60,010 nt of DNA, from positions 1 through 60,010 of the forward strand of contig NZ_CAMVDO010000020.1 of NCBI RefSeq assembly GCF_947166265.1, written 5' to 3'. Below the pieces are notes generated by a model. The model saw only the letters and a program-made list of their open reading frames with translations. It did not search any database and was not told where the DNA came from. The DNA is from an uncultured Fibrobacter sp. (lineage in GTDB: Bacteria > Fibrobacterota > Fibrobacteria > Fibrobacterales > Fibrobacteraceae). The position numbers and the translations under genes were made by a program. This document shows positions 40,809-50,038 of the stretch, piece by piece (the first letter of the stretch is position 1; each line of letters starts with the position of its first letter).

Positions 40809-41902
40809 AAGTCCTCGTCGCACCACTCGACTGGGGACTTGGGCATGCGACTCGCTGCGTGCCCGTGATTCGGGAATTTCTGAATCAGGGTGCCGAAGTC
40901 GAGCTTGCCGTGGTGCGTTCCAATGCGTCTCTTTTGCGGGGAATTTTCCCGGAACTTCGTGAGCGCTTGGCGCCTTCGTACAACATCGTGTACCCGAAGC
41001 ATGGCTACAATATGGTGTTGTGGCTTGTGAAAAACGGAGCGCACTTGCGTTCTGTCATGAGTTTTGAACATCGCTTTGCCGAAGAGATGGTGTCGCGTTA
41101 CCATTACGATGTGCTGGTTTCCGATAACCGTTTCGGGTTTTATAGCCGGAAAGCAAAATCGATTTACATGACGCACCAGCGTCGTATCGCGTTTCCGCGA
41201 GTGCTGTCGGCGTTTGAAACGCTCGGAATGCTTTGGCATGCCTCGGTGATGAAACGTTTCGATGAAGTCTGGGTGCCGGACTTGCCGGAGTTTCCGGGGT
41301 ATGCGGGGGCGCTTTCGCATGTGGCAAAGGCTCCTGTCCCTGTAAAGTACGTGGGCGCGTTGTCGCGATTCAGCGGAATGGAGTCGGAAACGCCCGCTTG
41401 TTTGAGTGGACGCGGCCCCTATTGCTTTGTAGCGGTCGTTTCGGGAGTGGAACCTGCGCGAAGTCGTTTCGAGAAATTGTTGCGAGAAACGCTTGTCAAG
41501 ATTCCGGGACGCCATGCGATTATCCTTGGCAAGCCGTCGCTTGGAGTGAAAAGTTCCAATGAGCGTAATTTGGACTTGTTCACGCATTTGCCAGACGACC
41601 AGTTTGCTTCTGTGGTGCGGTCGGCGCAGTGGGTGATTTCGCGCGGTGGCTACAGCACCGTGATGGATATGGCTGTTCTTGGTGCCCGTTGCATATTTGT
41701 GCCGACGCCGGGACAGTATGAACAGGTGATTCTAGGACGCGATCTTGCCAACGAAGGCTATGCCGCAACGATTGATGAATCTAAATTTTCGACAGAAACT
41801 CTGCTTGCTGCCATTGGGCAAAACGAAAACGTTGCCCTCCCTAAACCAAGTGACAATGACCTTTTAAAAAATGCTGTTAGAGAACTAATATCTCATTCTT
41901 AA
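40805..41902 (+). CDS. MurG-like (GT-B) glycosyltransferase
   Basis: A 365-residue protein from TTG 40805 (an ATG at 40775 inside the previous gene is an alternative). The TTGA overlap with the GT-C stop and the KVLVAPLDWGLGHATRCVPV start (GT-B Rossmann N-terminus) favour TTG. The C-terminal half has LFTHLPDDQFASVVRSAQWVISRGGYSTVMDMAVLGARCIFVPTPGQYEQ, the nucleotide-sugar-binding pattern of family 28 transferases. With the GT-C partner it probably builds a surface or envelope glycan, with this enzyme cytoplasmic. Acceptor unknown. Confidence 0.78.
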   Translation: MKVLVAPLDWGLGHATRCVPVIREFLNQGAEVELAVVRSNASLLRGIFPELRERLAPSYNIVYPKHGYNMVLWLVKNGAHLRSVMSFEHRFAEEMVSRYHYDVLVSDNRFGFYSRKAKSIYMTHQRRIAFPRVLSAFETLGMLWHASVMKRFDEVWVPDLPEFPGYAGALSHVAKAPVPVKYVGALSRFSGMESETPACLSGRGPYCFVAVVSGVEPARSRFEKLLRETLVKIPGRHAIILGKPSLGVKSSNERNLDLFTHLPDDQFASVVRSAQWVISRGGYSTVMDMAVLGARCIFVPTPGQYEQVILGRDLANEGYAATIDESKFSTETLLAAIGQNENVALPKPSDNDLLKNAVRELISHS

Positions 41903-41920
41903 TTCTTCATTCAACTAACT

Positions 41921-42607
41921 ATGCCTCAATTCATTCTAGCTTTTCCCCTTACGAAAGAAGTCGGCGAACCTCTCGCCATTACCGAAACTGTGACGCTTGC
42001 CGCCGATGCAACCTCCGCAATCATTCCCGGTTGCAGAGTAATGTTCAAGGTGGTCCGCAAGGAACATGTGGACGGCCTTGCCGAAATCTTCAAGGAACAT
42101 CAGGAGATTTCGGCTGAAACGGCGGCCGCAATCGAGGCTCACAAGTCGCTTCTGTTCTTGCTCGGCGAAGTGAAAAATATCGAGGAAGTGACACAGGTGA
42201 ACATGGCGATTCTCAAGGTGTTCAACGCGGGCGCTCTAGGCGTTTACATGCAGCAGTGTGGCGCTGCCTGGACCGATGCGGGCTTCCGCGAAGAAGTGGG
42301 CGACGGCGAATACCCGATGGATCCGTGGATTAATTTTGTGGAAGCGGGCGATTCGATTTATACGCTCGGACTTGCAACGTTCGTGTTGCCGGATTTGTGC
42401 ATCGCGGCCAGTGCCGAAGACCCGCAAGAAGCTTTGTTGATGGCGGCCGATTCCTTGTTTGGCGACGGCATTCCCGCTAAGTCCGGTTCTGAAGTCGACC
42501 TCGGCGAAGGCGTACATTACGCGCTCCGCGCCGAAGCCAAGAATCCCTTCCCGAAGGATGCCCCTGAATTCAACAAGCAAGGAATACTCCGCTTGACGAA
42601 AAAGTAG
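41921..42607 (+). CDS. Conserved cytoplasmic protein, possibly DUF4261-like
   Basis: A 228-residue acidic protein with no signal or membrane segment. The C-terminal region DPWINFVEAGDSIYTLGLATF followed by PDLCIAASAEDPQEALL resembles the YT-x-GL-x-F pattern of DUF4261 proteins; I am not sure of that. It follows the glycosyltransferase by 18 bases and may be in its operon. Function unknown. Confidence 0.55.
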   Translation: MPQFILAFPLTKEVGEPLAITETVTLAADATSAIIPGCRVMFKVVRKEHVDGLAEIFKEHQEISAETAAAIEAHKSLLFLLGEVKNIEEVTQVNMAILKVFNAGALGVYMQQCGAAWTDAGFREEVGDGEYPMDPWINFVEAGDSIYTLGLATFVLPDLCIAASAEDPQEALLMAADSLFGDGIPAKSGSEVDLGEGVHYALRAEAKNPFPKDAPEFNKQGILRLTKK

Positions 42608-42665
42608 CGGAGAGCGGTGGGCTGTGAGCGATGAGGTCGCTCCGCTCTGAGTTTATAGAAAAATG

Positions 42666-42697
42666 AAAAAGAACCTAGTTGGTACTAGGTTCTTTTT
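42666..42697. terminator. Bidirectional terminator
   Basis: AAAAAGAACCTAGT / ACTAGGTTCTTTTT (14 bp), loop TGGT. Serves the plus-strand gene and the convergent purC. Confidence 0.92.
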
Positions 42698-42699
42698 GC

Positions 42700-42764
42700 T
42701 CAAAGGAGGCGTAGCCTCCGAGCTCACAGCTCATCGCTCATAGCTCAAAGGGCGCATCGCGCCC
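42700..42764. repeat. Two tri-loop hairpins of the CTCAAA family
   Basis: gctcaaa-GGAGGC-gta-GCCTCC, then gagctcacagctcatcgctcatagctcaaa-GGGCGC-atc-GCGCCC, ending 7 bases before the purC stop. Confidence 0.75.
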
Positions 42765-42770
42765 GAACTA

Positions 42771-43655
42771 TTACAATTCCGGCTGCTTGCCGGTGAGGCG
42801 CACGAAGATTTCTTCGTACTTGGCGAGCGTGTTCTTCACGACTTCAGGCGGAATTTCCGGACCCGGGTAGGTCTTGCCCCAGTCGAGAGTTTCGAGCCAG
42901 TCGCGGACGTACTGCTTGTCGAAGCTTTCCTGGTTCTTGCCCACCTGGTACTTGTCTGCAGGCCAGTAACGGCTGGAGTCCGGAGTCAGCACTTCGTCGA
43001 TGAGGATGGTTTCGCCGTCGATTTCACCGAATTCGAACTTGGTGTCGGCGAGGATGATGCCCTTGGAGGCGGCGTAGTCGCGAGCCTTCGTGTAGATGTC
43101 GAGGGACATGTCACGGAGAGTCGTTGCAACCTTTTCGCCAACGATGTCGAAAGTCTGTTCGAAGCTGATGTTTTCGTCGTGGCCAACATCGGGCTTGGTG
43201 CTCGGCGTGTAGAGCGGCTTTTCAAGCTTCTGGCAGAGCTGCAGGCCTTCGGGGAGAACATGACCGCAAATCTTACCGGTCTTCTGGTAGTCCTTCCAGC
43301 CAGAACCCACGATGTAGCCACGCACGATGCATTCCACGGAATGGCGGTTGGCCTTCTTTACGATCATGGAACGGCCGCGGAGGTAGTCGGCGTGCTTCTT
43401 GAGCACGGCCGGGTATTCGTTCACGTCGGCGGTGATGAGGTGGTTCTTCATGCCGAGGTGCTTGAACCAGAACAGCGAAAGCTGGTTGAGGATTTTGCCC
43501 TTACCAGGAATCGGGGTGGGGAGCACCACGTCAAAAGCGGAAAGACGGTCGCTGGCGACCATCAGGAAGCTGTCGCCCAGGTCGTACATGTCGCGTACTT
43601 TACCCTGGTGGAACAGCGGAACTTCGGTAATGGGGGTTTCAAATTTTAAGCTCAT
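42771..43655 (-). CDS. purC: SAICAR synthase
   Basis: A 294-residue PurC joining aspartate to CAIR in purine synthesis. GKVRDMYDLGD (nucleotide-binding), SDRLSAFDVVLP, RSMIVKKANRHSVECIVRGY, TPSTK, DTKFEFG and DEVLTPDSSRYWP are all present. Length fits the ~290-residue form. Stand-alone gene ahead of an AT-rich neighbour; no purine riboswitch recognised upstream. Confidence 0.95.
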   Translation of the reverse strand: MSLKFETPITEVPLFHQGKVRDMYDLGDSFLMVASDRLSAFDVVLPTPIPGKGKILNQLSLFWFKHLGMKNHLITADVNEYPAVLKKHADYLRGRSMIVKKANRHSVECIVRGYIVGSGWKDYQKTGKICGHVLPEGLQLCQKLEKPLYTPSTKPDVGHDENISFEQTFDIVGEKVATTLRDMSLDIYTKARDYAASKGIILADTKFEFGEIDGETILIDEVLTPDSSRYWPADKYQVGKNQESFDKQYVRDWLETLDWGKTYPGPEIPPEVVKNTLAKYEEIFVRLTGKQPEL

Positions 43656-43812
43656 AGTACCTATAATGTAGAAAAGTGTTTTGTGTTTTGCATTTTATTT
43701 TTTGAGAAATTGCTGTATAATTCGAATTTATCAATGATACGAAATGGTTACGAAATGGGGCGTACGGCAACTATTTAATGTATCGTTTATTAAATTTTTA
43801 GGAGTGGTGATT

Positions 43813-45108
43813 ATGAAAAGAGTGATTTCTTTATTGCTGATATTTCTTTCTTGTTCTTTTGGGGGAGACTTCTGCATTTTTGATGCTAACGGTAATTGTT
43901 TAACTACGTTGAATAAAGTGCATTCGGCTCAGAATGTTTTTCAAATAGAAGGTTTGAAAAAATATTATATAGCCGCTAAAGAAAAGAGTGTTGTGGAAAA
44001 TAATTCTTATAAATCAGTAAATTCTACAAGATCAAGTGGGCGTAAGAAATGGTACGAGGTGGATTGGAATCAGGGTGTTAAACTATGCCCTGAAAAGAAC
44101 TTTAATACGGGCGATGGAACTTGGGTTGTGAATGGCTCTGCACATATAGATTCTGCAAATTGTGTTTATGTAGACGGCTCGCCTTATACACGAAGCATCC
44201 TTGTTTTATTTGCAAGAAATTTAAATGACTTGACAGATGCAGATTCTAGCTGGATTTTAGTTAATCAGACAATTGTGGAATTAAGCAAGTCTCCACACAA
44301 AATATGGAATGCGTTAAGAAAAACAAATATTGTGAAGGCTAACCCTGAATCTAAATATGTAGAAATTTCTTTCACATATGATCTTATAGTTGATAAAACG
44401 GAAATTACTTTGCGGGATGCTCTTTGGCTTGAAAAAAATGGAAAAAGGGTTAAATCAAAAAATGGCTATAAACGGCAGTTGTTTTATCCGTCAAGGGATA
44501 CCTTAAATTTGCTAGAATATCCTGCAGCTTATTTTCACTTGTATGCTGAATACCGTTCTGTACTTGATGGCTTGAATAGTGTGATGCGCTATAATGTTCC
44601 TTTAGATTCTGTTGATACAAATAAAACGATGTTATTTCATTCTCCAAATAAGTATAATAGAACTGTTGATGTGTATGATACTGCTGCAAATGGGTATAGA
44701 GAACCGTCTGAACAAGAGTGGGAAGCTTTGAAATTGGGCGGAAATCAAACGGTGTTTTTTTGGGGGGATTCTGCAGATGAACGGGCTTTAGGACAGTATT
44801 CCAATGTTGCTTGTATAGATGAAAATGTTGGCGTGTATCCAGTAAAACAATTTGAGAAAAATCCTTATGGATTATATGATGTATATGGGAACGCGGAAGA
44901 AAGTGTTGCCATAATATCTGGAAATCGAGTTTTCTTAGGGAACGAAGAATGTAATGCTTTCAATGCCCGTTACTATGATATTGGGAAAGCTTGTGAATTT
45001 TTAAATCGATACAAATGTAATTATTTCGATAAACCATGGCCTGTAGCAAGATTCCGTTCGTTGCATCATGGATTTCAGGGCTTGCGCTTGGTTCGTAAAC
45101 TTGAGTAG
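43813..45108 (+). CDS. Exported protein with C-terminal FGE/sulfatase-modifying-factor-like domain
   Basis: A 431-residue protein; the start at 43813 has GGAG before it and gives a signal peptide (MKRVISLLLIFLSCSFG). The C-terminal ~130 residues follow the FGE-sulfatase pattern: GYREPSEQEWEAL, VFFWGDS, VYPVKQFEKNPYGLYDVYGNAEE, and LRLVRKLE at the end. The catalytic Cys pair of true formylglycine-generating enzyme is not evident, so it may be a binding or structural relative. The gene is visibly much richer in A+T than its neighbours, with TTA/ATA/AGA-type codons, a sign of recent transfer or weak selection. Confidence 0.7.
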   Translation: MKRVISLLLIFLSCSFGGDFCIFDANGNCLTTLNKVHSAQNVFQIEGLKKYYIAAKEKSVVENNSYKSVNSTRSSGRKKWYEVDWNQGVKLCPEKNFNTGDGTWVVNGSAHIDSANCVYVDGSPYTRSILVLFARNLNDLTDADSSWILVNQTIVELSKSPHKIWNALRKTNIVKANPESKYVEISFTYDLIVDKTEITLRDALWLEKNGKRVKSKNGYKRQLFYPSRDTLNLLEYPAAYFHLYAEYRSVLDGLNSVMRYNVPLDSVDTNKTMLFHSPNKYNRTVDVYDTAANGYREPSEQEWEALKLGGNQTVFFWGDSADERALGQYSNVACIDENVGVYPVKQFEKNPYGLYDVYGNAEESVAIISGNRVFLGNEECNAFNARYYDIGKACEFLNRYKCNYFDKPWPVARFRSLHHGFQGLRLVRKLE

Positions 45109-45160
45109 CGCCGTTCCTTTCTTGAAGATTTTTTCTATTTTCGGTGAAACACGGTGCGTT

Positions 45161-46006
45161 ATGAACTTACTTAAAACCCTATTTTTGTCTCTGGTGGCGG
45201 CCTCTGTTGCTTTTGCGGCCCCCTCCAAGGTGGCTCCGTCCAAAAATTCTACGGCGTCGATCATGGCAAGTGCCCAAAACAAGGGGTATTCCGCTCCGAC
45301 GCGGGACAAGTTCCTCAAGAGCTGCAAGGAAGGTGTTGAAGCTCCGATTTGTGAATGTGTCCTGAAAAAGCTCGAGGCGAAATACAGCGAGGCGACCTTC
45401 AACAAGTACGAAAGCGACCTCGCGAAGGGCAAAGAAGATGCCTCGTATGTGAACTTTATCGTGCAGTCGACGACGGATTGCGGGGAGTCCCTGGATGCAG
45501 CGTCTGCAGCCCAAAATCAGGGCGGGGCATCGGCGGGATTGGGCCTTGCGCCGGAGGATTTGATGATTTTCAAGGCGATTTTGCAGAGTCCGCTCTTCAA
45601 GGATAACTTTGTGCAGTCTTGTACCGTGCAGTCCATGGAATGGCTCGGGGCCAATCAGGCCGACAAGTCCTGCAACTGCGCCTTTGACCGCCTGACGAAG
45701 GACGATCAGTTTATCGGTAAGGTCCTCGGTTCGATGGGGGCCGGTGGTGACGACATCAACTTTGAAAAGTGGGGCTTTGATTTTGTGGAACCCTGCCTGC
45801 CGAAACAGTTCCCGGCCGAAACGGATAACGCCTTTGTAAAGGAATGCCTCAAGGCGGGCGATGTGAACAAGGCGACCTGCGAATGTGTGCTCAAGTCCAT
45901 CAAGAAGGACTACACGGTGCGGAGCCTGATGAAGACCGCTTTCGAGGACCAGAAAAAGCTGGAACTGGATATCACGCTGAAAGCGGCGCAGTGCCTTTCG
46001 AAATAG
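45161..46006 (+). CDS. Exported triple-repeat cysteine-motif protein, unknown function
   Basis: A 281-residue protein with a signal peptide ending AFA-AP. Three repeats share F-x2-C-x(9-18)-C-x-C: FLKSCKEGVEAPICECVLKKL, FVQSCTVQ...SCNCAFDRL and FVKECLKAGDVNKATCECVLKSI. Each is followed by a helix-like K/E-rich stretch. The paired Cys could form disulfides or hold a metal in the periplasm. The start at 45161 is chosen for the signal peptide. No named family recognised. Confidence 0.65.
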   Translation: MNLLKTLFLSLVAASVAFAAPSKVAPSKNSTASIMASAQNKGYSAPTRDKFLKSCKEGVEAPICECVLKKLEAKYSEATFNKYESDLAKGKEDASYVNFIVQSTTDCGESLDAASAAQNQGGASAGLGLAPEDLMIFKAILQSPLFKDNFVQSCTVQSMEWLGANQADKSCNCAFDRLTKDDQFIGKVLGSMGAGGDDINFEKWGFDFVEPCLPKQFPAETDNAFVKECLKAGDVNKATCECVLKSIKKDYTVRSLMKTAFEDQKKLELDITLKAAQCLSK

Positions 46007-46024
46007 CTTGAACCGTCATTTTGG

Positions 46025-46060
46025 TAAAAAAACTAACGGCATCCCCCCAAGGGATGCCGT
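46025..46060 (-). terminator. Terminator (strongest on the minus strand)
   Basis: ACGGCATCCC / GGGATGCCGT (10 bp), extended by AACTA/TAGTT, with a run of seven A on the left that forms the U-tract for minus-strand transcripts. Confidence 0.75.
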
Positions 46061-46138
46061 AGTTGGTGTTTGGGATGTTTGGTTTCGTGTCTATAAAATA
46101 GATTTGTGGAGGGGTAAAAGGTAGGGGTAGGGTAGATA

Positions 46139-46164
46139 AAGTGTTGTTGTACTTTACAACACTT
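46139..46164. promoter_or_regulatory. Isolated 9-bp inverted repeat
   Basis: AAGTGTTGT (46139-46147) and ACAACACTT (46156-46164) around TGTACTTT. No U-tract, so it is not a terminator; it lies between two convergent genes. Possible protein-binding site or RNA hairpin. Confidence 0.4.
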
Positions 46165-46258
46165 ATTGCGTCCAGAACACCGTTTTTTTTGTTTTTTTGC
46201 GGAAAATGCCGATTTTTTTTAGAAGTAGACGATCATTTTTAGATTTTTTCAAGGTGAC

Positions 46259-46969
46259 CTAAAAATTCAGGAGCGCGTTGATGCCGCCTCCAGCTTTATC
46301 GAAATTCACCATGGGGATTATTGAAACGGTTACTGTTTTCTTAGTTGCACCTTGGCGTTCAAGCGCCATTTGATACTCGTCGTCAGATTCGTTCTTAATA
46401 GAATATTGAGTACTGTTGGAAATTAAGATCGGAACCCCCACAAGGACCATGGGTACGCCAATAATAAGTTCTAGAGCAGCAAGGCCAAATTGTAATGTAG
46501 CTGTAGAGAATGCTTCTGCGGTTGCATCCCTAGATTCTCTATCTGAATTATGGACCGGCGAATTAAATAGATATACGCTGTGAAGAACCAATAATGTTCC
46601 AAATCCAGCCATCATCCCTCCAACAGCCATTTTGACTTTTCTCTTGCCAGAGGAGGTTCCTGTTGACTGCCCCTCATGCCACGCCATTGAGTTGTCCGGT
46701 TCAATATCCTTGCTTGGTACATTTCTGTCATGCCCTCTATTTAATACCATGCCGTAATTTTCTGATTGATCTTTGTCTTTGAGCATAGCCTTGTCGCCTA
46801 CTTCTGCGTCTATTTGTTTACATGCATCAGCATTCCCGTTTTCTCCATGATTACATTCTAACTGCGTTTGGGATTCGGCGGCGTTTTTTTGGAGTTTTTG
46901 ATTTTCTGTTGCAAATACAGAAGCTGTCATAATAACCAACATTATGGTTAGCAAGTGCATAATACGCAT
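46259..46969 (-). CDS. Exported/membrane protein of unknown function
   Basis: A 236-residue protein: signal peptide (to SVFA-TE), a polar Asn/Asp/Gln-rich region (about 22-110) and two hydrophobic segments (about 113-135 and 160-185), ending in INALLNF. The C-terminal aromatic and the layout could fit an envelope protein; no family recognised. AT-rich relative to neighbours. Its promoter at 47051-47080 excludes a small upstream frame as a gene. Confidence 0.5.
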   Translation of the reverse strand: MRIMHLLTIMLVIMTASVFATENQKLQKNAAESQTQLECNHGENGNADACKQIDAEVGDKAMLKDKDQSENYGMVLNRGHDRNVPSKDIEPDNSMAWHEGQSTGTSSGKRKVKMAVGGMMAGFGTLLVLHSVYLFNSPVHNSDRESRDATAEAFSTATLQFGLAALELIIGVPMVLVGVPILISNSTQYSIKNESDDEYQMALERQGATKKTVTVSIIPMVNFDKAGGGINALLNF

Positions 46970-47050
46970 AAGTTTTACCTCTGCTCGTAATAAGCCGTTA
47001 TATCATAGTCGTATCCTAACATTGGGTCCACTTCGACCCTGATGCATACT

Positions 47051-47080
47051 AATATACTTTCCAAAAACGAAATAAGCCAA
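47051..47080 (-). promoter_or_regulatory. Promoter of the 46259-46969 gene
   Basis: On the minus strand: TTGGCT (47080-47075), 18-nt spacer, TATATT (47056-47051). Confidence 0.6.
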
Positions 47081-47315
47081 AAGTTCAATTTTTTTTCAAG
47101 AGAACGATATTCCAAGTCGGAATGTTCCGATTTGTCATATGGGAACCTCGTTTTCGAGAGCATCTGGTGTAGGGACGTTCACTTCCTTCATTCCATATTT
47201 TCGCGGTCATAAGATTAAACACCCGTGCGTCTTATTTTGAAAAAATGATGCTGAAAAATGCGACATTTTTTGTTTTTTTAGCCGAATTTGGGCTTTTTTT
47301 TGCCGAGCGAGGCCC

Positions 47316-47333
47316 TTGGCACGGGTTTTGCAT
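47316..47333 (+). promoter_or_regulatory. Consensus sigma-54 (RpoN) promoter upstream of clpB
   Basis: TTGGCACG (47316-47323), 4-nt spacer, TTGCAT (47328-47333): the full -24/-12 consensus with GG and GC ten bases apart. The clpB start codon is 126 bases downstream. An inverted repeat ATAAGA / TCTTAT (47209-47235) lies about 95 bp upstream and could be an activator site. The gap 46970-47458 holds no supported gene. Confidence 0.8.
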
Positions 47334-47458
47334 CTAGAAAGCGGTAAAAAAAGAAACTGTGAGCGAAATTGCCGAGTATTAACGAGGCATATTCGCGAGA
47401 GCGAGGCGATATCGTATTTAATATCTACAATAGAGCCGAGCGGTCAATGGAGGAAAAT

Positions 47459-50011
47459 ATGTCCGATTTCAACAACGATGCAGAAAAAGTTTTGGCGAAG
47501 GCGCAGAGCCTGCGTGACCGTTGCTCACATTCTTACCTGGGTGCGGCTCATTTGGCAGTCGGGCTTGTAGAAGGCCCCGATGCCACCCTGAAGAAACTTT
47601 ATAAATCCAAGGGCACGAAGACCAACGAGCTTCGCGGCAAGCTGGAACCGTTCGTGCAGAAGATTCCGCGTATGGAAGGCGTGAACCCCGACGTGGAACC
47701 CGATAACGACTTGAACCGCATTTTGCGTGCCTCCGTGCAGGCGGCGCGTCAGGTGAACCGCATGGTGACTCCGGGCGACATGCTCGTGGCCTTGATGAAG
47801 TTCTCGGGCGACCGTGGCCTTGCGAAGGTGTTCGAAGACGCCCTCGGTTCCGTGGAAGTCGTGGAAACCTGGCTGTCGGACCCGTTTGCGGGTGCCGCCA
47901 ATGCCGAGGAACAGTCTCCGCTGAAACTGTACGGTCGTGAACTCGTGGAAATGGCTGCCGACGGAAAGCTTTCGCCGGTGATTGGCCGTGAAGAAGAAAT
48001 CCGCCGCGTCATCTTGATTTTGAGCCGAAAGACGAAAAACAACCCGTGCCTGGTCGGTGAACCCGGCGTGGGTAAGACCGCCATTGTGGAAGGCCTTGCC
48101 GAGCGAATCTATCGCGGCGATGTGCCTGACGCTCTGAAGGGCAAGAAGCTGTTTGCACTCGATTTGTCTGCGTTGATGGCGGGTGCAAAGTACCGCGGTG
48201 ATTTTGAGGAACGTTTGAAAGCGGTGCTCGACGCCCTTGAAGAAGATGGTAATACCTTGCTGTTCATCGACGAAATCCACACCATCGTGGGTGCGGGCAA
48301 GACGGAAGGCTCCATGGACTTGGGCAACATGCTCAAGCCGAAACTGGCCCGTGGTGAACTGCACTGCATCGGTGCGACGACCACGCAGGAATACCGCAAG
48401 TACATCGAGAAGGATTCCGCCTTGGAACGCCGTTTCCAGCCCGTGCAGGTTGACGAGCCGAGCGAAGAGGAATCTATCTCCATTCTCCGTGGCATCAAGG
48501 ACGGTTTTGATGCGCACCACGGCGTGCGTCTGCACGACAACGCGCTTGTGGCAGCCGTGAAGCTTTCGAACCGCTACATCAGTGACCGTTTCTTGCCGGA
48601 TAAGGCCATCGACCTGATTGACGAGGCGGCAAGCCTTGTGAAGACGCAGATGGATACCGTGCCGGAAGCTCTCGATACTTTGCAGCGTAAGGAACTGCAG
48701 ATGAAAATTGAGGAACAGGCCTTGGCGAAGGAAACTGATGACAACAGCTTGAAGCGCTTGAAAGAACTCCGCGAAGAACTCGCAACGACTGATGCGGCTG
48801 TAAAGCTGATGCAGGACCGTTGGCAGGAAAGGCGCGCGAAGAATGCCGAGTTGCAGGGCCTCAAGAAGTCCTTGCAGCAGGCGAAGGACGAGATGGAGCA
48901 GGCCGAAGCCCGCTACGACTTGAACCGCGCCGCCGAACTCAAGTACAATAAGATTGTGAACCTCGAAAAGGAAATCGCCGCGAAGACGGAAGAAATCAGG
49001 AAGTCTGCAAGCGACGGCGACCTGAGCGAAGAGGTGACCGAAGAGACCATCGCCCTCGTGGTGAGCCGTTGGACCGGAATTCCGGTGACCAAACTTTGTG
49101 AAGGCGAAAAGGCCAAGTTGTTGCACCTGGACGAACGCCTGCATGCCCGCGTGATTGGCCAGGACGAAGCTGTGGAAGCGGTTTCTGAAGCTATCTTGCG
49201 TAACCGTAGTGGCCTTAGCCGCGAGAATGCGCCGATCGGTAGCTTCTTGTTCCTGGGCCCGACAGGTGTCGGCAAGACGGAACTTGCCCGTGCGCTTTCG
49301 ACTGAACTGTTTGACAGCGAAGCGGCGCTCGTGCGTATCGACATGAGTGAATACATGGAAAAGCATAGCGTGAGCCGTTTAATCGGTGCGCCTCCGGGAT
49401 ATGTGGGCTACGAAGAAGGCGGCCAGTTGACCGAAGCCGTGCGTACCCATCCGTACTGCGTGATTCTGCTCGACGAAATCGAGAAGGCTCACCCCGACGT
49501 GTTCAACACGCTGTTGCAGGTGCTTGACGACGGTCGTCTGACCGATGGCAAGGGCCGTACCGTGAACTTCAAGAACACCTTGATCTTGATGACGTCGAAC
49601 CTGGGTGCCGCGCACTTCCAGAACCGCGCGGGCGATGCAAAGCCCGTGACGCTCAAGGAAATTGAGCCGGAACTCCGCGGATTCTTCCGTCCGGAATTCT
49701 TGAACCGCTTGGACGAAGTGCTGGTGTTCCAGAGCTTAACGAAGCCGCAGATTCGTGACATCGTAAGGCTCAAATTCAAGGGGCTTGCCGAACGCGCCGC
49801 CCGTCAGGATTTGCAGCTCACGCTGACCGACAAGGCGCTCGATGCCATTGCCGACGGCGCTTACCAGCCGGAATTCGGCGCGCGGCCGATCCAGCGTTAC
49901 CTGGAAAGGAACGTGGAACGCCCGCTGAGCCATGCAATTCTCGCTGGCAACGTGAGTGCCGCAAAGCCCGTAGTCATTGACTACGACGGAACTGCGTTCA
50001 CGGTAAAGTAA
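47459..50011 (+). CDS. clpB: ATP-dependent disaggregase ClpB
   Basis: An 850-residue Hsp100. An N-terminal double Clp-repeat domain (1-150), NBD1 with Walker A GEPGVGKT (about 200) and LLFIDEIH, a ~120-residue coiled-coil middle domain (about 400-525) that marks ClpB rather than ClpA, and NBD2 with GPTGVGKT (about 600), the pore loop [20 protein letters not shown] and the C-terminal FGARPIQR sensor-2 motif. With DnaK it pulls proteins out of aggregates. GGAGG precedes the ATG at 47459. Expression seems driven by sigma-54, which is unusual for clpB; no CIRCE or CtsR-type site was recognised. Confidence 0.93.
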   Translation: MSDFNNDAEKVLAKAQSLRDRCSHSYLGAAHLAVGLVEGPDATLKKLYKSKGTKTNELRGKLEPFVQKIPRMEGVNPDVEPDNDLNRILRASVQAARQVNRMVTPGDMLVALMKFSGDRGLAKVFEDALGSVEVVETWLSDPFAGAANAEEQSPLKLYGRELVEMAADGKLSPVIGREEEIRRVILILSRKTKNNPCLVGEPGVGKTAIVEGLAERIYRGDVPDALKGKKLFALDLSALMAGAKYRGDFEERLKAVLDALEEDGNTLLFIDEIHTIVGAGKTEGSMDLGNMLKPKLARGELHCIGATTTQEYRKYIEKDSALERRFQPVQVDEPSEEESISILRGIKDGFDAHHGVRLHDNALVAAVKLSNRYISDRFLPDKAIDLIDEAASLVKTQMDTVPEALDTLQRKELQMKIEEQALAKETDDNSLKRLKELREELATTDAAVKLMQDRWQERRAKNAELQGLKKSLQQAKDEMEQAEARYDLNRAAELKYNKIVNLEKEIAAKTEEIRKSASDGDLSEEVTEETIALVVSRWTGIPVTKLCEGEKAKLLHLDERLHARVIGQDEAVEAVSEAILRNRSGLSRENAPIGSFLFLGPTGVGKTELARALSTELFDSEAALVRIDMSEYMEKHSVSRLIGAPPGYVGYEEGGQLTEAVRTHPYCVILLDEIEKAHPDVFNTLLQVLDDGRLTDGKGRTVNFKNTLILMTSNLGAAHFQNRAGDAKPVTLKEIEPELRGFFRPEFLNRLDEVLVFQSLTKPQIRDIVRLKFKGLAERAARQDLQLTLTDKALDAIADGAYQPEFGARPIQRYLERNVERPLSHAILAGNVSAAKPVVIDYDGTAFTVK

Positions 50012-50038
50012 TGCGCAGAGTTATTCTGTAGCGGATAG

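Noticed and set aside
42608-42770. Insertion-sequence remnant between the DUF4261-like gene and purC
   Set aside because: The palindromes are the micro-hairpin repeats plus a terminator; no transposase remnant or long terminal repeats.
46975-47163. 62-residue minus-strand frame directly before the 46259-46969 gene
   Set aside because: The TTGGCT-N18-TATATT promoter of that gene lies inside it, so the frame would not be on the transcript; no ribosome-binding site.
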